Origin: Vibrio sp. FE10 | GTDB taxonomy: Bacteria > Pseudomonadota > Gammaproteobacteria > Enterobacterales > Vibrionaceae | Direction of reading: 5' to 3' | Assembly: GCF_030297155.1 (NCBI RefSeq) | Contig: NZ_AP028067.1 | Location: 1,488,001 to 1,552,000 of the forward strand | Length of the DNA stretch: 64,000 nucleotides | In this document: positions 19,690 through 29,183 of the stretch, in pieces | How the letters are laid out: every line of letters starts with the position of its first letter | Numbering within the stretch: the stretch's first letter is position 1 | Made by a program: the position numbers and the translations under genes | Notes under the pieces: generated by a model | The model's database searches: none | What the model was told of the DNA's origin: nothing | The model's input: only the letters and a program-made list of their open reading frames with translations

Positions 19690-20220
19690 TTACTTACCAA
19701 GCATGTTTTTTAACTTATCGCCTTTATCGAAAAAGTGATGCTTCAGCGCGCCTAAAACATGTAACGTTACCAACGACATGAACACCTTAATTGCAGTCGC
19801 ATGAATAAAAAACAATAGGCTAACCATCTCTCTTTTTGTTGCTCCGTCATTAAATACCCATGAATAAACACTGAATATCGGTGTATCAATCAATGCAATA
19901 CTTAACCCCGATACCGCAATAAAGGTCAGTGTTACCGCCTGAATAAGTTGAACGACTCTGGGGATGGTAAATCGACGTTCACCTCTTTTCGGTTTAGCGA
20001 GCATTCTTGCAATCAGTATGTTTATCAGCACTAAAACAACGGATCCAAAAATCTGATGTATTAATATTGTTGGGTATTTATCTGGGAAGGGGAGCAATCG
20101 GCTTGATATAAACCCAAGGGTTAAGGTCATCATAACAGCACATAACATTGCCCAATGCAGTGAATCGACTTTGTTATTTTCGTTGTCGTCTATCCTATTT
20201 TGTATTATTTGTTGGTTCAT
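19690..20220 (-). CDS. Cytochrome b561-like membrane protein
   Basis: A 176-residue four-helix membrane protein. Histidines in hydrophobic contexts (SLHWAM, IHQIFG, FIHATA, LHVLGALKHH) fit a di-heme cytochrome b/b561 fold that passes electrons across the inner membrane. I chose the ATG at 20220, with GGA eight bases upstream, over the ATG at 20232. It is divergent from the secreted ABM gene, with an AT-rich 180-bp gap between. The electron donor is unknown. Confidence 0.8.
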   Translation of the reverse strand: MNQQIIQNRIDDNENNKVDSLHWAMLCAVMMTLTLGFISSRLLPFPDKYPTILIHQIFGSVVLVLINILIARMLAKPKRGERRFTIPRVVQLIQAVTLTFIAVSGLSIALIDTPIFSVYSWVFNDGATKREMVSLLFFIHATAIKVFMSLVTLHVLGALKHHFFDKGDKLKNMLGK

Positions 20221-20405
20221 TCGATATTCCATTATTAGTGTTAATCGATTTATTATATTTATCTAGCGTCTGTTATGAATATGTTTACCTGATGTTTAAT
20301 ATTAATAATAAAGTATCGTTTTAATTAATATTAAATCGTTCGTGTTGCTCTTGATGGCGGTTTTATCTCTGTTAGCGTGGTCGAATCTAATCCACGGAGA
20401 GCGAT

Positions 20406-20774
20406 ATGAAAATCGAGATGAAGAGTTTGATTAAACGAGCCATTACTTTGAGTTTGTTGAGTGTGAGTCCATTAGTCTTTGCACAGCCCGTTGTACTTAT
20501 TAACACCTTCTCAGTTGAAACAAGCAAAGAAGCCGAAACGTTAGCGTATTGGGAAAGCGCTAGGGACGTACTCATTGAGCAACCGGGATACATCTCTACT
20601 ACGCTGCACCGTTCGCTAAGCACTGATGCCACTTACCTGTATGTGAATGTGGCTAATTGGGAGAGCCAGAAACATTTCCTCGATGCTATCTCTGTGATGA
20701 GAAAAGAACTGCCCGCACTCGATATTGAGGGTGTGACTGCCGATCCTAATCTTTACGAAGTTATTCGCCATTAA
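20406..20774 (+). CDS. Secreted antibiotic-biosynthesis-monooxygenase-like protein
   Basis: A 122-residue protein with a signal peptide (cleavage near FAQ, residue 26) followed by a short ABM/dimeric alpha-beta barrel domain (INTFSVETSKEAETLAYWESARD ... YLYVNVANWES). ABM folds may be heme-degrading or quinol oxygenases, but no catalytic residues can be assigned here. The ATG is preceded by GGAGA. The next gene, 17 bases on, has a similar exported alpha-beta character, and a ToxR-like regulator lies beyond, so these may form one unit. Confidence 0.78.
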   Translation: MKIEMKSLIKRAITLSLLSVSPLVFAQPVVLINTFSVETSKEAETLAYWESARDVLIEQPGYISTTLHRSLSTDATYLYVNVANWESQKHFLDAISVMRKELPALDIEGVTADPNLYEVIRH

Positions 20775-20790
20775 TTGAGAGTTTGTTCAA

Positions 20791-21471
20791 ATGAAATATG
20801 TACCACGATTGTTTTTAGTTCTTTTTAGCTTTTTGTTCTCTGTCAGCAGTTATTCTGCGGCTTATGGCGTTTCGGTTGCGTGGAAAACACAAGATGCTCA
20901 AGCGGTATTCGATGCAATGCCAAATCAGAAAAAGGTGTTCGCTAATCTGATTGATGCAGGGCTAATTTACGATATGTTTGTTTCTGAAAGCTTTATTGGC
21001 GATCAAGCATTCCCAATCATTAAGTTTGTAATGGAAGCAGACAGTGAAGAAGAAGTAAGACGTGTTATTGGTAATCTTCCTCTTCAATTTAAAGAGCTAG
21101 CAGAAATAACAGAGGTGAGAGATATTGGCAGTAAGTGGTTAGATACTGAAATTGCGTTTAAAAATTATGCGATTGAGTTATCTTGGAAAGAGCCGGAAGA
21201 CCAATTAATTGCAGACAAAATAATCAGTGTTGATTTGCAAAAAGTGGTGGACTGGAGTGCTCAAGGGGTTATTACTTCGGCCTATTTAAAAAACCAAGCG
21301 ATTGCAGAAGCTCAAGCTAATCAAATGGCGATGATCAGACCTATTTATTCTATTGCTGTATTAGCACGAGATGAGCAACATGCACTTGAAATTGCTAATG
21401 AACTTAATGCCGTTAAATTAGGATTTGCTAGTGTAAATATCAGTGAGCTAGGTTTTAAACTCGCGTTATGA
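20791..21471 (+). CDS. Exported protein, probable tandem ABM-like fold
   Basis: A 226-residue protein with an N-terminal signal peptide (hydrophobic residues 6-22, ending SYSA). The mature part appears as two similar halves (starting near YGVSVAWKTQDAQ and NYAIELSWKEPED), each resembling a dimeric alpha-beta barrel. No characterised family was recognised. It shares the transcript direction and a 16-bp gap with the preceding secreted ABM protein. Confidence 0.7.
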   Translation: MKYVPRLFLVLFSFLFSVSSYSAAYGVSVAWKTQDAQAVFDAMPNQKKVFANLIDAGLIYDMFVSESFIGDQAFPIIKFVMEADSEEEVRRVIGNLPLQFKELAEITEVRDIGSKWLDTEIAFKNYAIELSWKEPEDQLIADKIISVDLQKVVDWSAQGVITSAYLKNQAIAEAQANQMAMIRPIYSIAVLARDEQHALEIANELNAVKLGFASVNISELGFKLAL

Positions 21472-21506
21472 TTTTGAAATAAAATAAATTTCCATGTTAT
21501 TCTAAG

Positions 21507-22406
21507 GTGAGTCTATTAACACGTTTAACTCACCTTATGAATAATAATAAAATACAAGAATATGACTTGGTTATTGAACTTGAAAATCGACAATTGCTTA
21601 ACCTGTCTTTAAATAAGCATGTGACCTTATCCCCATCAGAATGTTTAATTTTAAAGCACTTGATGGATAATTGCTCACAAACCATAGGGCGAGAGTTCCT
21701 CCTAACGCATTGTTGGCCGGGTAGAGTGGTAACAAGCAGCTCTCTTAATGTCGCGATTAAAAACGTTCGTACCGCGCTCAAAGAAGTCGGTTCTGACTGC
21801 AAGGTTATCACTGTCCAAAAAGAGGGCTATTGCTTTGTCTCACCAGATAAAGGAGAGACTCAAGTTGCCGAACTTATCAACAGCCCTAGCGAGAATGCCC
21901 CTGAGCGACTAGAAAACAACAGCGCTCCCCAACTCGTGAAAGCTCCTAGCGAAGTTTCTGACGTTATTGCGGTGCCTTTTTCTAAACGCCAATCATTACT
22001 TAATTTCGTTCATAGCAAAGACAAACTTCATTTTGTGCCGTTAGCGACTGGTATTGCGGCGAGCGCGTTGTTGGTCGTTGTGCTGTCTTGCCTAGGCTTT
22101 TTTATGGAGAAAACGCCTATTAATGGTATCGATGTATACCACGACAGCGTCGATTTCGATTCCATGCTGGTGGAAGATCTAATGTCGCTTGCTGAACCTG
22201 GCGTCGAGGCAATATACCTTCATCGGTTTGGTGTGGATTGTGGAAGTCTTCAAGTGGTGATTTTGACCCCTAGTGGTTGGCAAGACATCAGTTCAGATTT
22301 TGAATTAAGGCGTTGCAGTGCAGGGCTGGCAGGGCTCAACGAAGTAGAACGACTTGATAGCAGAAAAACAAACAAAGCCACAGAAGGGGGCGTCAATGAA
22401 GCGTAA
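21507..22406 (+). CDS. ToxR/CadC-like transmembrane transcriptional regulator
   Basis: A 299-residue regulator. Residues about 25-110 are an OmpR/ToxR winged helix (LSPSECLILKHLM ... SSLNVAIKNVRTALKEVG ... VQKEGYCFVSP). A polar linker leads to one membrane helix (about 175-198), then a ~100-residue periplasmic domain with two Cys that could form a disulfide. The start is uncertain: GTG at 21507 or ATG at 21537, neither with a clear ribosome site. The downstream gene overlaps it and encodes a ToxS-like small membrane protein. Probable targets are the neighbouring exported proteins, but this is inference. It is not the housekeeping ToxR. Confidence 0.82.
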   Translation: MSLLTRLTHLMNNNKIQEYDLVIELENRQLLNLSLNKHVTLSPSECLILKHLMDNCSQTIGREFLLTHCWPGRVVTSSSLNVAIKNVRTALKEVGSDCKVITVQKEGYCFVSPDKGETQVAELINSPSENAPERLENNSAPQLVKAPSEVSDVIAVPFSKRQSLLNFVHSKDKLHFVPLATGIAASALLVVVLSCLGFFMEKTPINGIDVYHDSVDFDSMLVEDLMSLAEPGVEAIYLHRFGVDCGSLQVVILTPSGWQDISSDFELRRCSAGLAGLNEVERLDSRKTNKATEGGVNEA

Positions 22407-22833
22407 GTTTTGGCTACCCATTTTAGTGACCTTATTCGCTATCTTATTGTTTGGCGTGATTTCAGGAGTGATGACCCGAGGGGCTTATCAGTTTGAAGGG
22501 GTCTATGACAATATTGGTTCAGAGGTTGTGACCCTAGAGCTAAAGAATGGTCGCTCAAAAATGCGTTACGTTGGCTACAACATTGATGGACAAGTGGTAC
22601 AAGCCAAGCAATTTTTTGGCGTGTTCTTACGTTGGGGGAATCACTACTATTTCTACCAGCTTGAACAAAACCAAGCTCACGGGCAGCAAACCTTCAACGT
22701 GAAGAATCTTTTTATTCAGCACCACAGCAATAAACGTAGTGTGATGGTTTCAGATCAGCGCGGTGCTTATGTGACCAAAGATGGGAAAATTCTGGAACTG
22801 AAAGGGATTCTCTATGGGCGATCGCTTCGCTGA
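22396..22833 (+). CDS. ToxS-like single-pass membrane partner of the regulator
   Basis: A 145-residue protein with one N-terminal membrane helix (about 6-24) and a periplasmic beta-rich domain, the same layout as ToxS. AGAAGGGGG lies just before the ATG at 22396, inside the last codons of the regulator. The 11-base overlap implies translational coupling. ToxS-type proteins stabilise the periplasmic part of their regulator, and the arrangement is the main evidence here, since sequence similarity to known ToxS is not obvious. Confidence 0.7.
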   Translation: MKRKFWLPILVTLFAILLFGVISGVMTRGAYQFEGVYDNIGSEVVTLELKNGRSKMRYVGYNIDGQVVQAKQFFGVFLRWGNHYYFYQLEQNQAHGQQTFNVKNLFIQHHSNKRSVMVSDQRGAYVTKDGKILELKGILYGRSLR

Positions 22834-22905
22834 TTTATGTCTCGTTCTTTAAGCAAGCTTGTAGAGAACAGTTCAGCTTAAATCAATTTAGTTCTGGCTC
22901 ATCTA

Positions 22906-22944
22906 AACCAACAGCGACGGCTTATTGAGCCGTCGCTGTTGGTT
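22906..22944. terminator. Bidirectional terminator between the ToxS-like and TerB-like genes
   Basis: A 17-bp perfect stem (arms AACCAACAGCGACGGCT and its complement) with a 5-nt loop lies between two convergent genes. Confidence 0.85.
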
Positions 22945-22955
22945 CTGTTGAGAGT

Positions 22956-23405
22956 CTAATCTTCGCCCAGAACGCTTAATTTACTTTTGATGAAGTCTTT
23001 GTGGTCAACATAGAGAAGTTCTGCGGTTTTGCGGATCACTGAATCTTCAAGTGGGTCAATCTCTCCATCGGCATGCGCGACTTCCCACATAGCTTTGATC
23101 AAGTCTATGCGAACTGGCTGCGAAAGCTCTCGCAGTTGAGAAGTGAAATCGTACAGAGAAACAGATTGTTCAACTTGAGGCTCAGCTTGTGCCAATAAGG
23201 CTTTGGATTCTTCTTCTGTTATGTTCAACAAACGTTGTAGTAAGTGAAGCTTGGCTTCTTGTTCTGACTGGTTGATCGCGTGGTCAGCACCGGCCACTTC
23301 GCATAACAAGCTGGCGATAGCTAAGTTAGGTGAGGCGGTGGGTGTTTTACCTAAATCAGAGCCTTCAACTAATTGTTTAAATAACGAGGTAAGTGAGTTA
23401 AACAT
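22956..23405 (-). CDS. TerB-family protein (tellurite resistance-like)
   Basis: A 149-residue helical protein with the TerB pattern: ASLLCEVAGADHAINQSE near residue 32 and AMWEVAHADGEIDPLEDSVIRKTAELL near 105, with conserved acidic loops (DHAI, DGEID). Single-domain TerB proteins bind metal ions or act as stress-related scaffolds, and tellurite resistance itself should not be assumed. No other ter genes are present. The ATG has GGAA upstream. Confidence 0.85.
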   Translation of the reverse strand: MFNSLTSLFKQLVEGSDLGKTPTASPNLAIASLLCEVAGADHAINQSEQEAKLHLLQRLLNITEEESKALLAQAEPQVEQSVSLYDFTSQLRELSQPVRIDLIKAMWEVAHADGEIDPLEDSVIRKTAELLYVDHKDFIKSKLSVLGED

Positions 23406-23518
23406 AAGAGCATTCCAGTTATGGTGAATATTATTACTATTGGGCCTACAGAGTGTGATCGCAAGCGTCTTTACTTAAAACTGACATTACGAAGAGGTCA
23501 GCAATAAGGAACACTTAG

Positions 23519-25564
23519 TTAGTCAGGCTCTGGAAAACGAGTGACTTTTCCATCACCACTTAACGTCGTAATCGCTTGTGGTTTACCATCGCTATCTAAC
23601 CTTAACTCACCAATTGCACTGCGGTTTGAAAGGCGATAAAAGGTCTGATTGTCAGGGCTACGCTTTTCGATTTTTAGGCGCTTTCGCTTGGTGAAATAGT
23701 TAAGAACTGAGCGCGGGCTATATAACAATCGGTCACACACATCGCAGAATTTAAGCAATGGTGCAGGGAACTGATTTTTGATACCACTACAAGTAATCTG
23801 GTAGATATTCGGACTGTTTCGGCGATACCTAAGCTTAATGTCGTAGGCAAACGAGTAGTGAACATCACCAGAAAGCACAACGAAGTTTGTTGGCGTTTTG
23901 GTATGGGTAAAGATACTGATGAGCGTGTTAGCACTACCTGGGTGTGCCATCCAGTTTTCAGCATCAATCATCAATGGCTTACCTATTGTAGTTGCCATCT
24001 TTTGTAGTGTCTCAATGAACTTAACGCCGAACATTGGCGCAGCAGAAACAATCACCACCTTTTCTTGATTAATCAATTGATGCTGAAATTCCGTCAGCGC
24101 TTCCCAGTCCATCAAACCCGATGGCTTGTTCATTCGAGATTCAGAGCGCCAACGACGTGTCCGAGTGTCCAACACAATCACTTTTGGTGACGTGTTGATG
24201 GTGTAATGCCACTCTTCAAAGCGATCGATCATCTCTAAGTATTGTTGGTGCTGTTGGGGATCGATATTCTTACTGCGATCGCCGTGGTTTTTGCCATTCT
24301 TTTCGACATAACTTTCGCTATTGCTTTCATCATTATTTTCGATACTGCTTTCGCTTTCGTTACCGTTAACCACCGGAGAGAAAAGCTGTTTGGTTTGCTC
24401 GATAAATTCACTGCTGAACTTTTCTGGCGCATTACCCCAGCCTTGGCACATCCAATAAGCGGCAAGGCCGTTACCAATCACTTGAGTCGCAAAGCGATTT
24501 TGATCGACGGCATGTTCCCAACCTACTGTTAAGTTCCAATCATCAGTGACATCGTGGTCATCGAAGATCATGTAAGTCGGAATATGAGCGAACAATCGCT
24601 GCACTTGTGGCAAGCCTGCGACGAAGTCATCAATGATAACGCTTTCGTCACGCCACTGTTGTTGCTCTGCAGGTGTTAATTGACGACCAGCCTGCTTGAA
24701 ATTATTTTCGATTAATCGTTCACGGTTGATGCATTGCCACAAGGTCGGAGACCAAACCAATAGGTACATTGCGATGAATTCAGACAAGGTGACCAAGTGA
24801 TTCTCACAATCAGTCGAGCTGAAGATAGGAATCCCGCGTTTAGGGAATAACTTATCGAGCAGCGAATCCGAAGTGTTGTGGTGTGGCAGTAGGTGATGGC
24901 GTTGGTAGAGGTGATATTCACTCTCAAACAAGGCATCGCTACTGTTGATTTGGTTAACCTGTGAATCGGTTGGTAACTCTTCACCAATCAGGCCAAGCAA
25001 TTGAATCACTTGCTGAATGGCATCCAATGTTGGACCTGCAACGTGATCGGCGTAGATTTGGTCGCCGCTCATCATCAGCATATCCGGTCGTTCAAGTACA
25101 GTTTGATTTGCGATTTTGTTGTCTGCTGCGACTAGGCTGTCTTTGCTTGGGTGATGAGGGTTACGACAAGAGCCATGCAAAATATAGTCGGCAGCTGTAG
25201 ATATCTTAAATTCGATTCGAGAACTGTCGTTGTTGGTTCGCGTGTCCTTGTAAATCAAATGCGGAGCCAGTTCAGTGATTGAACCTTGCTCAGTCTCTAT
25301 TTGATATTCCAACGGAACGTTGGTGGGGAAGTCACCCTGTAAATGAATCAAAGTGACCCAAGCGTGTGTGCCGACTTGAATCGACTCTTGCTCATCGAGT
25401 GATGACGAATAAAAAGGCGTCTCTTGCTCTGCATTGAATAGTTGAGTTGTGCCCGAAAGTGGGGCGCTGGTGACTACCCAGAGTACCACCTCAGTTGCGG
25501 TGGTTTTTCTTAAAATTGGGCCAGCAAGCAATAAGGGGAGAGGTGATGTCGTCGAGCGTTTCAA
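23519..25564 (-). CDS. PhoD-like metallophosphatase
   Basis: A 681-residue predicted phosphodiesterase/alkaline phosphatase of the PhoD class. Metal-binding motifs appear in order: LHGSCRNPHH, MSGDQIYADHVAGPTLD, FDDHDVTDDWN and LSGDVHYSFAY. An N-terminal beta domain precedes them. No Tat or Sec signal is visible, so a cytoplasmic site is likely, unlike classical secreted PhoD. The start is TTG with AGGA seven bases upstream. A low-complexity Asn/Glu/Ser insert (about residues 400-425) is variable linker. A small protein gene ends 8 bases upstream, pointing to an operon. Confidence 0.87.
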   Translation of the reverse strand: MKRSTTSPLPLLLAGPILRKTTATEVVLWVVTSAPLSGTTQLFNAEQETPFYSSSLDEQESIQVGTHAWVTLIHLQGDFPTNVPLEYQIETEQGSITELAPHLIYKDTRTNNDSSRIEFKISTAADYILHGSCRNPHHPSKDSLVAADNKIANQTVLERPDMLMMSGDQIYADHVAGPTLDAIQQVIQLLGLIGEELPTDSQVNQINSSDALFESEYHLYQRHHLLPHHNTSDSLLDKLFPKRGIPIFSSTDCENHLVTLSEFIAMYLLVWSPTLWQCINRERLIENNFKQAGRQLTPAEQQQWRDESVIIDDFVAGLPQVQRLFAHIPTYMIFDDHDVTDDWNLTVGWEHAVDQNRFATQVIGNGLAAYWMCQGWGNAPEKFSSEFIEQTKQLFSPVVNGNESESSIENNDESNSESYVEKNGKNHGDRSKNIDPQQHQQYLEMIDRFEEWHYTINTSPKVIVLDTRTRRWRSESRMNKPSGLMDWEALTEFQHQLINQEKVVIVSAAPMFGVKFIETLQKMATTIGKPLMIDAENWMAHPGSANTLISIFTHTKTPTNFVVLSGDVHYSFAYDIKLRYRRNSPNIYQITCSGIKNQFPAPLLKFCDVCDRLLYSPRSVLNYFTKRKRLKIEKRSPDNQTFYRLSNRSAIGELRLDSDGKPQAITTLSGDGKVTRFPEPD

Positions 25565-25572
25565 TGCGGTTC

Positions 25573-26085
25573 CTAAATCGTTGGAGGTGAGTCGTTGAGT
25601 TGTTCCGTTTCAAGAGCGGAGATTTCGAGTTCTGGAGTTTGAGGTTCTGCAGCTTTCTGCTCTGTAACTTCAGGCTCAGCCATTTCAGCTTCTGTTGTCT
25701 CAAGGACTTCGATAACTTCTGAGCTAGAAAGTTCATGACCCATTAGAAATATTGCCAATAGGGCATCGGCTTTGGTCTTGGTATCGGAAGGCTCGTCTAA
25801 CAACAGTTCAAGCTTTTCTCGAATCATAGCAATTTCGTGCTCAACAAAGCCACGGCCTTCGTCGTCCCCTTGGTTTTCTTCAGGGGCGTTATCGAACTCC
25901 ATAAACAGCAGCTCACCGTCCAACTTTGTGTTGACCAGTCGCTCTGGTAACCATTCCTCACCCATAACGATATCTGGGTCGGAATCATTGGGTAAGTGGT
26001 CTATAATGTTTTGTAATTCTGAGACTTTCACAATACTTTCATTTAACCGAGAATATTCTACATTGTAACGGTCAATGTCGATCAA
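25573..26085 (-). CDS. Acidic protein paired with the PhoD-like gene
   Basis: A 170-residue, strongly acidic protein with a Glu/Ala/Pro-rich tail (about 125-165). No membrane segment or known motif is seen. It starts at TTG with AGG close by; no ATG occurs until residue 41. Its end is 8 bases from the phosphatase start, so it is probably co-transcribed and may be an accessory protein. Confidence 0.6.
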   Translation of the reverse strand: MIDIDRYNVEYSRLNESIVKVSELQNIIDHLPNDSDPDIVMGEEWLPERLVNTKLDGELLFMEFDNAPEENQGDDEGRGFVEHEIAMIREKLELLLDEPSDTKTKADALLAIFLMGHELSSSEVIEVLETTEAEMAEPEVTEQKAAEPQTPELEISALETEQLNDSPPTI

Positions 26086-26166
26086 ACCTAAAATTAGTTG
26101 GCTGGCATGGCCAATAAATGTCTATTCAGTAACACAATATTTATTACAAAGAGTAATTACACCAGA

Positions 26167-27483
26167 ATGAAGCACAAATTTTCACCGAAGCTCATTTCGT
26201 ATGGAGCGGTTTTATTAGGTAACGCTTTTTTAGGTAACAGCGTGGCGTGGGCTGCGGAAGAGCAAGAGTGGGGCATTGCCGCAATGTTCCGTACTGCGAG
26301 TATTCCTTATGACACGTCTGGCGGTGACCAATCGGTTAACTCGTTTGTACCGATGTTATTCTTCAAGAACGATTACGTGTTTATCGACGGCACTGAAATG
26401 GGCGCATACCTGTATCAAGCCGATGATGAAAAATGGTCACTGAACGCTATTTCTCGTATGCGTTTTATTGATATCCCAGCTTCAGAGCAAAATGCCATTG
26501 AAGGTGATACCGCCGATTTCGGTACTCAATTTACTTATCAACTTGATGAGCAATGGGGCGTCGAAACGGAAATCATGAGTGACAGTGAATACAACTTCCA
26601 CGGTAACCTACGTGCAAAAGCCAAGTATGAAACTGGAGATTGGGAGTTTTCTCCAAGTGCCACGTTGCGTTACAAAAGTGCCGATTTCAACAGTGAATAC
26701 TATTCAGCATCCAATGAAACGATTGGTGCAGGTGTTGACCTAAACGTTGGTGTAGAAGCGCGTTACCATGTGGTTTCGAACTTGTACCTATTGGGCTCAA
26801 CTAGCGTGACTCGATTGGATGACAACGCCTACGATTCATCGATTATTGAAGACCGTTATCAAGGTGAACTCTACTTTGGTTTTGGTTTCTTCAATGATAA
26901 AGAGAAAGCGCCGAAACCCAAGCTAAGCAATGCACCTTACTTGCGAGTAGCGCATGGTTGGGCAACGCCATCAAACATCGGCGACATCATGAAGTTCAAC
27001 GCCGAGAAAGACGAATACAACAACCAACTCACATCGTTCTTTTATGGTCACCCTTTAACTGATGAGATCTTTGGTTTCCCGTTGGATATCTACCTAACGC
27101 CGGGTATCGCGCACCACTGGAGTTCAGACGTTCAATCCAGTAGTACCGAATATATTATCGCAATCAAAGCGTACTACACCTTTGATTGGCCAACCCAGTG
27201 GCGTGTTGGTGTGGCAGAAGGTATGTCTTACATCGATTCGATTACCTACATCGAAGGATCTGAGATGGATCGCAAAGGGTATACAGCAAGCCATCTGTTG
27301 AACTACTTAGACTTCTCATTCGATGTGAACGTGGGTGACTTGATTGGTAAGAATGACCTGAACAACTTGTGGTTTGGTTACTCTCTACACCACCGTTCGG
27401 CAATCTTTGAAAACGCCTCTCAGTTTGGTCGTATCAAAGGCGGCAGTAACTACAACACCATAAGCTTGACAATAGAGTTCTAA
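26167..27483 (+). CDS. MipA/OmpV-family outer-membrane protein
   Basis: A 438-residue outer-membrane beta-barrel. The ATG at 26167 opens a signal peptide (MKHKFSPKL ... VAWA), which makes the upstream in-frame ATG unlikely. The N-terminal half (about 30-260) fits MipA/OmpV. The C-terminal half holds FFYGHPLTDEIFGFPLDIYLTPG and SLHHRSAIF, ending in the terminal aromatic F typical of barrels. The HHRS stretch recalls the His-Ser site of PagL-type lipid A deacylases, but that is only a resemblance. The protein is about 170 residues longer than a simple MipA. Confidence 0.82.
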   Translation: MKHKFSPKLISYGAVLLGNAFLGNSVAWAAEEQEWGIAAMFRTASIPYDTSGGDQSVNSFVPMLFFKNDYVFIDGTEMGAYLYQADDEKWSLNAISRMRFIDIPASEQNAIEGDTADFGTQFTYQLDEQWGVETEIMSDSEYNFHGNLRAKAKYETGDWEFSPSATLRYKSADFNSEYYSASNETIGAGVDLNVGVEARYHVVSNLYLLGSTSVTRLDDNAYDSSIIEDRYQGELYFGFGFFNDKEKAPKPKLSNAPYLRVAHGWATPSNIGDIMKFNAEKDEYNNQLTSFFYGHPLTDEIFGFPLDIYLTPGIAHHWSSDVQSSSTEYIIAIKAYYTFDWPTQWRVGVAEGMSYIDSITYIEGSEMDRKGYTASHLLNYLDFSFDVNVGDLIGKNDLNNLWFGYSLHHRSAIFENASQFGRIKGGSNYNTISLTIEF

Positions 27484-27545
27484 AAAGAAGAATAGCTCTT
27501 GGCGTTATTTGGTAAGTAATTCCGAATACAACCCGTAAATTTAAG

Positions 27546-27575
27546 AAGCCTCAATTTTTATTGGGGCTTTTTTCT
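27546..27575 (+). terminator. Terminator downstream of the MipA-like gene
   Basis: The stem AAGCCTCAAT / ATTGGGGCTT (one wobble) with a TTTT loop is followed by TTTTTC. It immediately precedes the serine recombinase and marks the left edge of the island. Confidence 0.75.
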
Positions 27576-27588
27576 TATGGGAGTTTTC

Positions 27589-29157
27589 ATGATTGCATAC
27601 AGTTATCGTCGTTTTAGTTCAAAGGCACAGGCTAAAGGTGATTCTATTCGTAGACAAATTGAGCTAGCTGAAAAGTACTGCCTTAAACATCGCCTTAGGC
27701 TCTCTGGTAAGACATTTGAAGATCTTGGGGTTAGTGCATGGAATGGCAGTAATTCAGCTGAAGATGCGGGTTTAGGACTGTTCTTACAGGCATGTGAAAA
27801 CGGAGTTGTCGAAAGTGATGCTGTGTTGCTAGTGGAAAACTTGGATAGATTGAGCCGAGAGCGAATTAAAAAAGCAATGCGCCAGTTAATGGATATTACG
27901 GATTATGTGGATGTCATTACATTGGTTGATGGTAGGCGTTATACCAAGGATATGGACATTACAGATTTCATAATTGCAGGTGCCACAATGCAACGTGCCA
28001 ATGAGGAATCTGAGATTAAATCCAAGCGAGTATCCGCTGCGTGGGAAGCTAAACGCAGAGACCCTAAAGGCTCGAAGAAAACAAGAAAGTGTCCAACATG
28101 GCTAGATGTAACTGAAGATAGCATGAGCTTTGTTCTTAACGACAGGGTTGAGATTGTACAAAAAGCATTTGAACTAAGTAGCCAAGGGTTAGGTAATCTA
28201 AAGGTAGCGAATCAACTCAATTCATTGGGTTTTAAAACGGACCGCAATAAAGATTGGTCTCCTGCAAGTGTTTCTCATCTATTGAGGAGTCGGATGGTGC
28301 TTGGTGAGTATCAGCCAAAGAAAACTCAAGACGGCCAACTGGTAAATGTTGGGTGTATCGTAGCTGATTATTACCCTAGGGTGATTGATTTGGATTTGTT
28401 TAATAAAGTCCAATTGTGTATTGCGGAGCGCTCAAAGAAGATACGAATGGGGGCAACTCGAAGCCACAGAAACTTGATTCGTGATAATGGTAAATGCATG
28501 TGTGGAGGAACTTTGTTTATTACGTCTAAAAGGCAAGGAGTACCTTATTTTCAATGTCAAAATGGGGTAAATAAGGGCTGTATACATGGACTGTTTCGAT
28601 TTGATGTCTTCCTACAATTTATACGTGAGCAGATAATCAGACCTTTGTATTTTAATTACTGGGTGACTGAGCAAGGTAGTGAGCTGGAAAACAAAAGAAA
28701 CTCATTGTTAGTCGACGTTGCGGATAAACAAAAGAGGCTAGATACACTGCTCGAAATGGATATCCTAAATCCTAGCATTCAAAGTAAGATTTCTGATCTG
28801 GGTATAGCGATTCAAGACCTAAAGGCTGAAGTCGGCACTTTGGATACTGAAATAGCAAGAATGAAGATCTCAGGGAATAAGCGGCAAAGTGTTGATAGCA
28901 TGTTTCGTATGATTGATGTAGCTGGTGGATTAGGCTGTACGGTTGAAGAGATAGCATCGAGAGTAGAGTTAAGCCGGATACTTAGCCGTTTTAAATTCCA
29001 ATTGGGTAATGTAGATAGATGTTCGATAGTAAGTATTGAGCACTTTGATAAGCGTACAGATCGAGAGATTAAGCAGATTTTTAAAAGCCTACGTATACCT
29101 TCCAGAGCGATGAAAAAGAGTAAGCAGATCTGGACTCTAACTAGTTGTAAAATGTAG
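27589..29157 (+). CDS. Large serine recombinase (integrase)
   Basis: A 522-residue site-specific recombinase. The N-terminal resolvase fold has AYSYRRFSSKAQAKGDSIRRQ, whose Ser in SSKAQ is the likely nucleophile, and LLVENLDRLSRERI. The recombinase domain (about 170-290) includes LGNLKVANQLNSLGF. A zinc-ribbon has CMCGG and CQNGVNKGC. A coiled-coil segment (about 365-425) completes the large-serine-recombinase layout. The ATG at 27589 gives the normal start (MIAYSYRRF). It probably integrated this island between the MipA gene and hrpA. An exact attachment duplication was not found. Confidence 0.9.
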   Translation: MIAYSYRRFSSKAQAKGDSIRRQIELAEKYCLKHRLRLSGKTFEDLGVSAWNGSNSAEDAGLGLFLQACENGVVESDAVLLVENLDRLSRERIKKAMRQLMDITDYVDVITLVDGRRYTKDMDITDFIIAGATMQRANEESEIKSKRVSAAWEAKRRDPKGSKKTRKCPTWLDVTEDSMSFVLNDRVEIVQKAFELSSQGLGNLKVANQLNSLGFKTDRNKDWSPASVSHLLRSRMVLGEYQPKKTQDGQLVNVGCIVADYYPRVIDLDLFNKVQLCIAERSKKIRMGATRSHRNLIRDNGKCMCGGTLFITSKRQGVPYFQCQNGVNKGCIHGLFRFDVFLQFIREQIIRPLYFNYWVTEQGSELENKRNSLLVDVADKQKRLDTLLEMDILNPSIQSKISDLGIAIQDLKAEVGTLDTEIARMKISGNKRQSVDSMFRMIDVAGGLGCTVEEIASRVELSRILSRFKFQLGNVDRCSIVSIEHFDKRTDREIKQIFKSLRIPSRAMKKSKQIWTLTSCKM

Positions 29158-29183
29158 TGTAAATGACTGCATTAAATGCATTT

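Noticed and set aside
22956..23405. A tellurite resistance operon
   Set aside because: Only a single TerB-domain gene is present, without terA, terC, terD or terE.
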